Shown here piece after piece: positions 47,901 to 57,237 of a DNA stretch of 64,000 bases. The stretch is from positions 6,262,001 through 6,326,000 of the forward strand of contig OU452201.1 in NCBI GenBank assembly GCA_911728435.2, in the 5' to 3' direction. The notes below the pieces were generated by a model that saw only the letters and a list, made by a program, of their open reading frames with translations, searched no databases and was not told the DNA's origin. Source of the DNA: Apoderus coryli (lineage: Eukaryota; Arthropoda; Insecta; Coleoptera; Attelabidae). Both the position numbers and the translations under genes were made by a program. Position 1 is the stretch's first letter. Every line of letters starts with the position of its first letter.

Positions 47901-50900
47901 TGTTACGTTAGTTTATTGGAAATAATGAAAATAATAGAATAATAATAATTATTATTATTACAATTCTGTTTTGTTACGCAGTTTATATATTTTTGAGGGA
48001 GAGTTAACGAATCTTTGGCCCCGGCTCAAAGAAGAAACCGAGATATGCTAGTCAGCTCAGCTAGTTTTTTTAAGTATCTGGTTTTGTTCCTTTTTCTTCT
48101 CTTTGGGGCACTATTTATACGTACATATTTTATATTTCAGATCTTCTAGGCCAAGTTCTTGTACGCAAAATAGTTGCTTTTTTTTATTTTTATTATAAAA
48201 TTAGACAATTTTTCTGTTATTTATTTATTAATCTACGGACAAAGCCCATTATTACAACATGTACAAAACAATAGCATACAACATAATACAGAAATTATAA
48301 AACTTACATAACTCTAGACTATCCATTACAATTGAACTTAATAAAAAAAACAAAAAACCAGCAATTGCGCGACGTACAACAGCTCGCAGGACTCCAACGC
48401 TCGCTGATGTTAAGGAATTAATGAATGATAATTTATTTTAAATTTTAAAACCAAGGAATTAGGGAAACCATTCATCTCTAAACCCCCTCCTTAAGCGACC
48501 GGCGAACTCACCAAATGGTGCAAAGAAATCGATTTTATGATTAGAACAACGATTCGCCAGTCGCGCCACTCTGGTGACAAAGGTATTCATAGCATAGTTC
48601 GTGCGGTGGAACGAGACGTGAAAGAGATCAGAACTTCTGCTTTGTCTAGGGGCACATGAAAACCAATCTGGGATAAAATATATATTTGTGAATTTTTTTT
48701 TCACACGCCAGTGTGAACCAGTTCATTTATGAAACATTGTTTAGGTTATATTCTATCACAACTATGAAAAATTATTCCGTATTTCGAATAAATTTAGGAA
48801 GTATATATTTTTTTATTTTGACCCCTTTTATACTATTTACGAACGCCTATGAAAACAAGTTATTTATAAAACATTTTATAGGTTATATTCTATCAAAGCT
48901 ATAAATAACTAGTCAATATTTCTGCTATGTTTAAGAAATACTTTTTTTTTCTAACCTTTTTACCCCATTTTACACTTTTTTCGAATGTCAATGTGGTCTA
49001 ATTGTTTATGTTTAATATTTAATTAAATGCACAAAAAATTATTCAATATTTCGGATAACTTTAAGAACTATGATTTTTTTAATTTTTGAACCCTCTTTTA
49101 AACCCCTTGCCTACGCTCAATGTTTCCCTAAATCTAATCAACTCCTTGCCATGTTCAATAGTATTTTTGTACCAAATTTGGTAAAAATCTTGCGTTTTCG
49201 TGCATACAGACAGACATTTTTTTAAAACTACTTATTTATGTATAAAATGACCAAAAACAAGTATTTCCGGTGAAATAATAAAAAAAAATTTCATGAAACT
49301 AATAGTCTCCATATATACATATATATTACATATATGATATGGAGAGCAAAAAAAAAATATTGATTTAGTTTTAGTACATGCTAAATCAAAAGAACAATAT
49401 CTCTATCGATGGACACATAGCACGTGTAAAATAAGGTCAAATTGTACCATGTAAGTTTTATTTATTTACATAATTATTATGTATTTTACATATAGGTGTG
49501 ACACAAGACAAAATACCGGCAAAAATCTGTACACATAAACATAATATACAGGTATACATTACCACTCTGGGATGGGTATTAAATTTACTTTCACCTGTTT
49601 CAAGATAGATTTAAGCGAAAGTTCATCTCTTCCGATTAGTTGGTAGTTTATGCAGCAGCGATATAATTGTATGGTCCATGTTTTTATGTAGCTGTAATTC
49701 TTTTTCTTGATTGTTAACCTTTGACATACATTGTTTCTTTTTTGGTTTTAGTCAACAACTTCGTTAAAAATAGTACGTATCAGTTGATTCAATCGTCAAT
49801 ATGTCGGTACAGGGACGTATCGTGGTTTTTTCGTCACTGCTTTGCACTAAATACAATCAACATTTAATTATTGTGTAATAATAATAAATATGTTGATCAG
49901 ACTTGAGGGTGTCCTAAATATATCAGAATGAAATCACCTCTTATTTATTCAACAGAAGCTTTTGACATCCTGAATCTGTTTATAAACTTCAATACTGACG
50001 ACACGCAGCCAGCGTTAGTAAATTATTTACTTTTTATCTGGACCTACAGTTTAGCTTGGAATCCGAACCACGGTTATCCACTGCCCACGACTATGTAGTC
50101 TATAACCACTTGGCAGGTCTAACGACTCGGACGTAAGCACCGTCCGCCCATCCCCAATCATTCTGTAATTGAATTTGCATCCTTTCTATCCAAGGACAAA
50201 AATCGCAAAGTCGCCTTGGATTTTCTACGATATTTATAAAATTTAAATAATCCTCTTCATCATCGACTATGATACCTTCAAAGACGTCGAAAACATCAAT
50301 TTTTACAAAAGAAAAACAAACAACAATATTCACTAAGTATTATGTTTCCATGTTTTTGATTTTGACTAAATTTTTACACGCATTCTGGTCGTTAAACTAA
50401 AGATTGCAGTTTAACTAGTTGATCATATGGTGGTGACAGCCACTTATAAAGGGTCCGCCATCTAACGTTTTTTTTTTCAACTAGTGCTTATTTCGTGAAG
50501 GGTAACACTTAGCTCATGTCTGATTTGACAGATAATTAGTTTTATCCTTCCGCTGAACGAATATGGTTGTGTATACGCTTGAACAACGCTGGGAAATATT
50601 GCGACATTACTTTGAAAATCATGGTAATGTTGCAGAATGTGTGCGAAAATTGCGTACGGATTTTGGAAGAAGAGAAGCACCGTCAGCTCCGTATGTTCGT
50701 TATCTCGTGAAAAAAGTGAAAGAAACTGGCATCTTCATCGATAAACCAAAGCGTGAAAAGCCAAAAACAGTGCGTACACCCGAGAATATTGCTGCTGTGG
50801 CAGAAAGTGTGCGTGAAGCGCCATCAACATCAATTCACCATCGGTCTCAACAATTGAACATTTCGGAGACATCATTGTGACGAATTTTGCATTAAAACCT

Positions 50901-53900
50901 TGGTATGACGCCATACAAAGTCCAATTGGTTCAGGAGTTGAAGCCAACTGACCATCCAATGCGTTTTGGCTTCGCTCAGTGGGCCTGATATCGACTTACA
51001 GAAGATGCCGATTTTGCCAAAAAAATCATCTTTTCAGATGAAGCTCATTTTGATCTTAGCATCTACAGCTATACAAGTAGACCTCAAGTAAATTATGAAC
51101 ACCTATTGTTATATTATGAATGTTTATTATTACTCTTCCGTACCAAAAAAAATAAAATAAAATTATCTTAGATAGAAGATTTGCAGCCGTCTTCTCTGGA
51201 ATACAAGACGCTTACCTTGAACCGTAGAATAAATTGACGATAATTATCATTCAAATACATTTTTTTTTAATTATTCATGTTATAAGAATAATCTTAATAT
51301 GTATTTACTTCGCCTTCGCGTCTGACTACGTAACAAATTGTTTTGCATTTTTATTTTTTAATCTTATTAAACGTATCTGCCAGTTTCATTCTGTTCTTTA
51401 TTTTCTTTCTTTTTTTTTGTACGAGAGGAAACAGCTGAGAGGTGTGTAATATAATATGTTACATTATTTTACCTTTATTACATTTCAAGATATAAAATTA
51501 ATAATGATTACTAACCATTACCCGTTAAATTATATGTTTTGCATGGAGTTTGTTATATTTCTGTATTGTTGAATGAAAACTGGTTATTGGATATACAATA
51601 AATGACGTATTACGCTATTTTAAATTGATCAAGATACGAATAAAACCGTTAAGGCAAGTCCACAGACTTTGCAGAAAACATTAACTGGAGAAGGATCCCG
51701 AAATATAATTTTGACCTACAAATTTTAAGCCCTTAAAATATTTGTACTCAGTTGAGAAACACCCTGTAGAAATTAAACGACAAACATACATAATTATCAT
51801 ATCTATTAGGTCTTCTAATCCTATATACCTAATAGCTTTCTTGGCTTTAGACGTTGAAAAAAAAAATTAAATATAATAATTCTTCGACAAAACTTTCTTC
51901 TTTGAGCACTAACAAAACGCCATCGTCGCGTCGGAGATTTCTGTACCGTTTTTTTCCTAAACAAGATTTGATTCCATTCTTTCGGATACTACAACATAAA
52001 ACATTTTGTTAATTATATAAATCCCCCAGTGTATTTAATTGTAGCTACCTGCTACTAGTAAATGCAGAAGAACATTTTCTGTTTCCTTTACAAATACAAA
52101 CTTCTTTTGGTCGCATTTCCTTGACTAAACTTTCTGAAACAATAGAACAGCTAGTACAGAGATTGGGTACCATAGAAAGTTTAAATCAAAAAAGTTACGT
52201 TTCCCGGATTTTTTATATGAAAAAAGGAATGAATTTTAATTTTACTAAAATTATTAGTGTCGAAAGAGCAATCATTTAACCAGCACGTTAACGTTATACC
52301 TGTTGAATTAATTACATATCTTTGTTTGTAATTTTTAAACGGCATTGAATTCTAATGCAATTTGGTACTTACCGCACTTATTATAATCTCCAGAAAAATA
52401 TAAATCGGCCAACAGGGGTGCACTTCAACACACCCAAACAAAAACTGACCCTGCATGCCGACACCTGAAGCATGCATAACGGCATATACGCAATGATTTC
52501 CAAAGAATACAGTAGCCCTCGATGTGAATCGCTTGAAATTTACTTTAAATTCACAGCAAAATGCAAATTAGCTGTGAATTTACAGACTTATAGGTATTTT
52601 ATATGTGAAAACGCATTTTGATATGTAAAGATAGATGTATTTTTAATGCAATTTTACCAATAATTGTAATTTCACAGATTGAATGTGAATTTTTACTGCA
52701 CTTTTACATCTGTATAGTTGTAATCATAGTGTAAATTTCCGCCAACTTTTTACAGTGTAGCTACTTATTTTATTGCAGGTTAAAAACATTTTTAAGAACT
52801 TTTGAAAAATTGTTATGTCCGAATTATGTCAGTAAATAATAATCCATCCAAATTGCAACTCATACAATAATAATTATACTACTCAATACATTGAGGTGTG
52901 TCTTGAATTTTTAATATGCATAGTATATCAGAATATATTGTTAATAATTTTTGTTATGTCATTATTGTGTATTACTATTTCATAACATTATTAAATAAAC
53001 ATGGTAAGTATTCTTTAGACGTGTAGGCATTTTTTTTGGCACAGGTAAATATTTTCTTGAGTGAAACTTTATTGTTTGCTATTATGTAGGTATATTTTCC
53101 TGTTGAATTATCAAAGTAAATATTTTTATAAGGGTATTCCTTTATTTTTGAAGCCCGGGCTAAAGAAACGCGCGTCGTATTTAAAAAGTGGTTTAGTGAA
53201 CTTGTTTTCGAATCGCAGAGGTTTTACTCTTCTATTATATTAGTTAAGTGTTAATTTTATGCAAAATTGGAGCATATAATAATAAAATTCCATATCGATT
53301 AAGATTCTGGTTCATTAAACATATCTATTCTGCCTAGTTATTCGCAATAAATTTAAAAGAGATAATAATAAAAAAAAACAACGAAGAGAATTTATTTTAC
53401 AAGGACGTCAACTGAACGTTATTATGGATTTATAAAATTATTACAAAATACTGGATATTTAAGATGATACACAATGATCAAATTTAAAAAATGCAGCTTA
53501 CAATAGTGTACAATAAAGCTCTCAATAAGAAAATCAAACTTCTATTTGCTGGAAAGAATTTTTTATTCTGCTGAATTCGGTTGTATTTATGTATGCCATT
53601 TGTAAATATAAAAAAATACAAATAAAAAATTTAGCGTTTGCTGAATCCTCGTTTCTGTTTTTTGAACGCCGGTAGTATGGTCAGTGAACAACAGAGAATG
53701 TGATCTTGCTGGTGGGGGAAGAGATTGCGCATATTATTGCGCACTCAAAATCGCCATGTTTTCTTATACTCTCATTGTCGTCGGGATATTTTATTTGTGC
53801 TTTGCCATTTCAAGTGATTTGTTTTCCAGTGCCGTAGTATTCTGTGTGTTATATAGTTATATTGTGTGTTTTTGTTTTATAATCTTTTGATAGTGATATT

Positions 53901-56816
53901 GTTTATTTTGAAATGCAAAAAAGCAGAGGCGGAATGATGTGTGCTGCGAAGAATTGCAGGAATAAATATTATAACTGCAATTTATCATTCTTTAGTTTCC
54001 CGATGGATAGTAAAAGGTAAGATATTTATGTTGTATTTGAATTAGATGCATATAAAATTAGATTAAAATAATATCACATAGGTACATTAAATCAAATTAC
54101 CAATTGTTATTTTGAAAAACAAACTGTTTAAAAGATTGAGCTTACTTGCCTAAAAAAATCACACAAATTTTTTAAAAAACATGAATAACTTCGCTTAATT
54201 TCGCAGCACAATGGCCCTTATCTTTTATAACTTGGTTCAGTCTATTTGCCCATAAAAGTCCAATACATCTTAAGCATTCTAAAAAGAAAGCTTAAAAATC
54301 TTACTAGATGAGTGCAAAAATTCTATTAAATTCTGACAGTGTTTATTAAATTTGAATTACATATTTTAACTATTATAGATATTAGCATGTAGTAAATTCA
54401 CGTCTCAGGTTTTATCGCCCATTTATTGGGGGTGATTTTAGCATGTTTTGTAGGTAGATAATGGGAAATTCCCAACATGTGTGCTTGTGTTGTTTTCAAA
54501 GATATGTATGTGGATATCTAATAAAGAAATGCATTAAAATGCACATCTGTGATGTATGTATGAAGTACGCTAAATCAGTAGAATCATTAGATGAGTTTTC
54601 GCTGTTTTGCTACTTCAAAGCATACGAAAATACAAATTTGTATGGTAATTTAATGATGCCACATGATAATTTTGTACAATACATTTCCACATTAGCAAAT
54701 ATATTTAAAAATGTTTTAATCAAGTTCAATATTATTAATAATTTTATTAATTTAAGCAAAAATGTAAAGTTTGAACATCCATGTTCTAATTTCTCAAAAA
54801 AACATGTTACGAAATTATATATTAGGTTAAGGATATTTTATACATTAAAATTAATCAATAGAAATTTTAAAAATATAAATAAAATGATTATATGGAAACA
54901 TGAATAAAAGTAAAAAAGTATTTGTTTGTTTTTATAATTAATAAAGATGTAATTCTATTATAAAATAATTCTATTACTCCCCTGTTGTTTACCTATCCTG
55001 TAATTTCAATAAAACGTAAATACGGATCTGTCGAGTATATTAAAAAATGGCTACCACCTGCCTCGCACAGGACAATAGAAAGTGGTGGGAGTTCATATTC
55101 TCTGTTCTCTGGTATGGTCCTTAAAAGCTGTTCTACTGCTAAGAATTAAATTTTTAAAAGTAAAAAAAAAAAAACACGTAATTTCTGAAAATTAATAACA
55201 TGAAAAATTCTAATTCTCATAATTTAATTTTAAATGACCAACAATTGGAAACTAATTAAAAATATAATATAGAAATTAAGAGAGTGAAGTTAGATTTTTT
55301 CGATGTGAGACCAATCTGTCCCCGCCATCAAAAATGCTATATATACATTTAGAGAACGAGGGAAAACAGCTACTCCACTGGCTAATACCACGACTGGCAT
55401 TGAATTACAAGCACCAGTTTTCTAAATAAATACTAAAATGAGCAGATAAAAATAAAAAATAAACTTTAATTACTCCTATCTTAAAGTTTGATGTTTCAAA
55501 ATATATTATTAGGATTATTTCTATTCCTTAAACAACTTTTTGTTGGAAATTACTTTACCTGTATCTCTTTTTGTTTTCGAGATCAAGAAATAGTTCACGT
55601 TGATAAATATAAAAATCATGATTTAAAAAAAATCAAAAATCAATGATTTTTTTTTAAATCGCGATTTTTATTTTTAGCAACGTGAACTATGATTTTAAAT
55701 ATTTTTTTGTATTAAAAAGATTTTTTTAAGTTTTATTTTTGTATTAACCAGCTGTTTATTATAATAAAATAATAAATAACCCCATACAAAATTGCGTCTG
55801 GGTTGGGTTAGGAACAAATACATTTTACTCTTTTCTAATTAATCATGATTTTTTTTAAATATGGTTTTAATCGTGATTTGAATCATCTCAACTGTGGTTA
55901 CATGTGACATTCTGTACAATATTTCTGATATCCCCAATAAAATATACAATCAATAATCCTTTGCATAAAAAAAAAGCTAATAATAATTATTGCAAAATGA
56001 TTAATCCTTTACTTATTTTCCCGTGATTCATTTACTATTTTGCTACCAATTTTATTCAATTATAATTCTGCATAATATAATTTTGCGGAAGTTTAATATT
56101 AACAAGGTAAAGTAACTCTGTACCTATATAATGTAATTATAAATAATAAAATCGATTCATTAATCTACATCCGCAGCAAATGGTTTTAGGCATTGGATTA
56201 GTGATTTTTTCCACACGCCAAAAATATGGGTTAAGGTTGACAAGTAATGTCATTCGCTTTTTTATTTTAAATTTTATGTGAATGATTTTACATTTACCTA
56301 TCTATGTCCATGGTAAAATAATTTAATTAGTTTTTATTGTGTATGTTTACACATGCCGTATCTGAAGCCGATACATGTTAGATGGACGTATAGATTAGTC
56401 ACTATGCTTTAGGTTTTTTGTAGTCCTTGAGGCATAGGAGATTCTCCAACTAAGTCGTGTTGTTGAAATATGCAAATCAAACAGTGCCTCTCCATTTCAG
56501 AATCTGCTCCACTGTGGTGGTGGTGGACCTTTTGAGTCAATCGTTATGTCATTGAAGGTCGACAATGAAAAAATCTTCTAAAATCATGTTGTGAACGCGA
56601 AATATTTTGGAATTTTGTTTACCTTCTTCCAATGGTCGGGAATAAAAATTAAGAATATCCATTTATCTCATTTATTATATGTTCTTGATTACCAAAGGTT
56701 ATTCAAAATACTACATCTAATTCTAATAAGATATGCAAATACATTTACGACTTACCAATAATTAACAGATATCCTAAAATAACCAAAACACAAGTCCTTA
56801 CATTGGTATTAAACAT
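41826..56816 (-). CDS. CPAP1-type cuticular chitin-binding protein, four exons
   Basis: Coding exons: 56816-56756, 46249-46073, 44211-43977, 41940-41826; 588 nt, 195 residues. Introns are in phases 1, 1 and 2, with GT donors and AG acceptors, and all joins restore the frame. The product should be secreted to the apical extracellular space and bind cuticle chitin. Residues 1-20 or so form a signal peptide (hydrophobic VLVILGYLLII). RVKR at 28-31 is a possible furin site, followed by PPPP. Residues 79-88 read PGRPGADYPV, the run that precedes the domain in this family. The single peritrophin-A (CBM14) domain has six Cys at 99, 115, 121, 132, 145 and 153 (C-x15-C-x5-C-x10-C-x12-C-x7-C), with aromatic HYC and CDWWF segments. 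The tail (LYVINSRLYGRPKVDPTRPH) is also typical. One ChtBD2 domain and the length place it in CPAP1, not the three-domain Gasp group; the exact paralogue is not determined. Confidence 0.93.
41985..42345 (+). mobile_element. SINE-like repeat, copy C (intron 3)
   Basis: The 5' end has the self-complementary CTTTCCCGCACAGGAAAG, then GTGAACGCGCTA, GATAAAGACGGATAT, GACGATTAAGACCATTTCCAG and TTGAGCTAAATTTTGG as in other copies. The tRNA-like module near 42290-42335 (GGAGCAGTAGATGCGAAGAT, then CAAGTTCTGCACC) is decayed. It is antisense to the host gene. Confidence 0.6.
42346..43077. other. Intron 3 sequence without recognised element
   Basis: AT-rich with T-runs. Frames of 60-67 codons at 42468-43018 have no recognised domain. 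Confidence 0.35.
43078..43509. repeat. 432-bp MITE with ~190-bp inverted arms
   Basis: CAGTGTGGCCACGGATTGAG at 43078 is mirrored from 43509 (CAGTGTGTCCACGGATTGGG), with TA on both sides (43076-43077, 43510-43511). The arms continue almost to the centre: TTTTGGGGATCA, AAAACTACGAAGTT, AATCAGTC.GATTAATTA, GTACAGGGTGTTTTT and CAATTTTCAAAA-like words occur in both. It is a foldback, Tc1/mariner-type by its TA target; it has no coding sequence and lies in intron 3 of the CPAP1-type gene. Confidence 0.9.
43681..43803 (+). pseudogene. Possible transposon-gene first exon (hAT-like), frame-shifted
   Basis: ATG at 43681 starts MSIIKYFSNFKRQ, then a TGA. One base later the frame is open through NSDSEYSLPPPSQFNTSNLS to a GGG/GTAAGT donor at 43804. 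A short N-terminus of the form MSI.KYF..., a Ser/Pro-rich acidic stretch and a donor is common in first exons of hAT/ZMYM-like transposon proteins, so this may be such a relic. Weak evidence. Confidence 0.28.
43977..44211 (-). CDS. CPAP1-type gene exon 3 (chitin-binding domain)
   Basis: Acceptor CTTTGCAG, 235 bases, donor GTATGT. It contains the complete CBM14 domain with all six cysteines. The open frame continues past the donor to 43790, but the spliced form restores the conserved LYVIN tail and is preferred. Confidence 0.95.
44212..44953. other. Start of intron 2 (reading left to right), no element recognised
   Basis: AT-rich, non-coding, belongs to intron 2 of the CPAP1-type gene. Confidence 0.5.
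44954..45134 (+). pseudogene. Deletion derivative of a Tc1/mariner-type transposase gene
   Basis: The first part reads MHRIRKWIRMFEDTGSSIKT (helix-turn-helix linker type of a mariner-superfamily family), then a frame change at the TAG near 45050. The second frame reads VRRRVAAHFRFRLEECQERD, GQLLDNILFAT and a TAA at 45132-45134, the layout of the extreme C-terminus of the same kind of transposase. The whole catalytic core is absent, so an internal deletion joined N- and C-terminal parts. It lies in intron 2. Confidence 0.5.
45398..45521. repeat. 124-bp foldback rich in TGACGTA-type words
   Basis: GTCTTATGGCAGCGTCAAAT at 45398 onward is mirrored by the region ending CATAAGAC at 45521; both arms contain GTCAAACAGCATACGTCAA. 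The words ACGTCAA and ATGTCAA recur many times within the arms and loop. A MITE-like foldback, lying in intron 2. Confidence 0.75.
45522..46072. other. Intron 2 sequence
   Basis: No recognised element or gene. The 75-codon frame at 45831-46058 is hydrophobic and without known features. Confidence 0.4.
46073..46249 (-). CDS. CPAP1-type gene exon 2 (linker)
   Basis: Acceptor TTTTTTCTAG, 177 bases, donor GTGAGT. It encodes a polar, proline-rich and acidic linker (RVKRPRAPPPP, then NDVETGFDERNNELDSNFLP) ending SVLEYLELGKSIP; the split Gly opens the PGRPGADYP motif. Confidence 0.92.
46250..48214. other. Intron 1, left part
   Basis: AT-rich, with the split SINE-like copy D. CAGTGGCGTATCC at about 47021 looks like a hAT-type end without a found partner. 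An imperfect inverted pair (about 47585-47700, TATACTCCAACGTTGAC versus GTCGAACGTTGAAGTGTATA) may be a small foldback. Confidence 0.35.
46868..47945 (+). mobile_element. SINE-like repeat, copy D, split by ~950 bp
   Basis: 46868-46935 matches the family block CGCTAAATTTTCATATATCA and GTAGGGGTCGAGTGATACAT. 47885-47945 matches the family 3' end (GTAGTTAGTTTGTTACGTTA, then TTTATTGGAAATAATG). The intervening DNA is not part of the family, so this is one old copy split by an insertion, or two fragments. Confidence 0.5.
48215..48704 (-). mobile_element. CR1-type LINE 3' end, 5'-truncated
   Basis: A (TTTA)n run at 48215-48232 is the minus-strand 3' tail. The frame 48704-48459 ends with RSSDLFHVSFHRTNYAMNTF, then VTRVARLANRCSN and DFFAPFGEFAGRLRR, the pattern of the last ~60 residues of CR1-type polymerases. 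No catalytic domain remains. It lies in intron 1. Confidence 0.65.
48727..49120. repeat. Three degenerate ~125-145-bp tandem units
   Basis: The order GTTATATTCTATCA, AATATTTC or GTATTTCG, TTTAAGAA or TTTAGGAA, a T-run, and ACCCCTTTTA recurs three times (starting about 48740, 48880 and 49010). A tail with ACCAAATTTGGTAAAAATCT and CAGACAGACA follows to about 49228, of a kind common in non-coding ends of insect repeats. Confidence 0.55.
49121..50099. other. Intron 1 sequence
   Basis: Non-coding; a (TA/CA)-rich microsatellite is present near 49311-49340. Confidence 0.4.
50100..50333 (-). pseudogene. Possible PIF/Harbinger (HARBI1-like) N-terminal relic
   Basis: The minus frame has FDVFEGIIVDDEEDYLNFIN, then IVENPRRLCDF. 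An acidic stretch followed by 'I.E.PRR' is the pattern seen near the N-terminus of insect HARBI1-like nucleases, ahead of the catalytic domain, which is absent here. Weak but specific-looking. Confidence 0.35.
50563..51073 (+). pseudogene. Mariner-superfamily transposase, N-terminal part
   Basis: ATG at 50563 opens 105 clean codons: a helix-turn-helix domain (MVVYTLEQRWEILRHYFENH, GNVAECVRKLRTDFGR), a linker (KPKTVRTPENIAAVAESV) and a second helical part to ISETSL, then TGA at 50878-50880. Past several frame changes, PTDHPMRFGFAQW-like sequence and FSDEAHFDL (about 51035-51055), which would hold the first catalytic Asp, are recognisable. The catalytic core after this point is absent. A family distinct from the three TIR-defined mariners in this window. 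It lies in intron 1. Confidence 0.75.
51074..53674. other. Intron 1 sequence, gene-poor
   Basis: No recognised gene. Near 52540-52757 the words AAATTCACAG, TGTGAATTT and TTTTTACAGTGTA resemble the end of a CACTGT-type repeat, but no left end was identified. Confidence 0.35.
53913..54016 (+). CDS. THAP zinc-finger exon of the P-like element
   Basis: From ATG 53913 (a later in-frame pair of ATGs lies at 53934) the exon reads MQKSRGGMMCAAKNCRNKYY, then NCNLSFFSFPMDSKR, to a GTAAGA donor at 54017. C..AKNC.N, the conserved S-F-F.FP and D..R are the first half of a THAP C2CH DNA-binding finger, which binds transposon ends in P-type elements. The second half (the later C..H and AVPTIF box) is not found in the remaining DNA, so the finger is incomplete. 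Confidence 0.75.
54461..54907 (+). pseudogene. P-type transposase C-terminal exon
   Basis: The 148-codon frame follows an AG near 54458 (TTTTGTAGGTAG). It contains RYVCGYLIKKCIK, HICDVCMK (a Cys pair), LMMPHDNFVQYISTL, and near the end HPCSNFSKKHVTKLYIRLRI and FYTLKLINRNFK. This succession (Y..GY..KK, C..C, P....V..I, HP....K.H....IRLRIFY.LK..N) is that of the C-terminal end of insect THAP/P-type transposases. A TAA at 54905-54907 is followed by AATAAA at about 54940. The DDE catalytic part is missing. Confidence 0.7.
55112..56755. other. Intron 1, right part
   Basis: AT-rich, with a foldback at 55590-55690. No recognised coding sequence. Confidence 0.4.
55590..55690. repeat. 101-bp foldback
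   Basis: ATAGTTCACGTTG at 55590-55602 is mirrored by CAACGTGAACTAT at 55678-55690. The arms continue with A/T-rich complementary sequence containing AAAATCATGATTTAAA and TTTAAATCGCGATTTT. MITE-like, non-coding. Confidence 0.75.
56756..56816 (-). CDS. CPAP1-type gene exon 1 (signal peptide)
   Basis: ATG at 56816-56814; MFNTNVRTCVLVILGYLLII plus G, then GTAAGT. The first residues of the upstream DNA are AT-rich, without a clear TATA/initiator pair. It is separated from exon 2 by 10,506 bases. Confidence 0.85.
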
Positions 56817-57237
56817 GGTAATTAATTAAAAGAAATTGTTTATAATTATTATATATTAGATTGGTTGTTAATATAAAATACTTAATTTATGCGCTACGCT
56901 ATTTTAGAAAGTGTTTAAGCAAAATATTAGTTTATAAAATATTAATGTTTATCGCAAACTGTTTGCTGTTTGGAGTTGCCTGATGTTATTGGATGTGCAT
57001 CTTGTACCGAACTGGTTTCTTGTTTATAATTTTTGCCTGGTGTGCTCACCTTGGTAAATAAATGGGTACTACTACTACTATTATTTTACGCGTTTTTTTA
57101 GATGAGGTACCTATATCGGCTTATTATTAAGTCACCTGTTTCTTCTCTTGAATTTAGTCAAACCCGTGTTTCGGGTCAGTTACAATACATTAATTTAATT
57201 TATTACGAACACTGCTTTAATATTATTATTAATTCTG
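56817..57237. other. Upstream region of the CPAP1-type gene
   Basis: It should contain the promoter and 5' UTR of the minus-strand gene. I see no clear TATA/initiator pair; a TTTTATATTAAC stretch lies about 50-60 bases upstream of the ATG. Confidence 0.35.

Larger units (their letters stand above)
53683..55111 (+). mobile_element. P-element-like (THAP) transposon, internally deleted
   Basis: The 1429-bp unit is flanked by a perfect 8-bp direct repeat GTATGGTC (53675-53682 and 55112-55119), the target length of P-type transposases. Its ends are inverted repeats: AGTGAACAACAGAGAATGTG on the left; CAGAGAACAGAGAATATG on the right read in reverse. Inside are a THAP-domain first exon and a last exon matching the C-terminal end of THAP9/P-type transposases, with the catalytic middle missing. 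Non-autonomous; it lies in intron 1 of the CPAP1-type gene in the opposite orientation. Confidence 0.88.

Noticed and set aside
53684..53890. 68-codon membrane-like protein
   Set aside because: It starts inside the inverted repeat of the P-like element and overlaps its leader; hydrophobicity comes from T-rich DNA.
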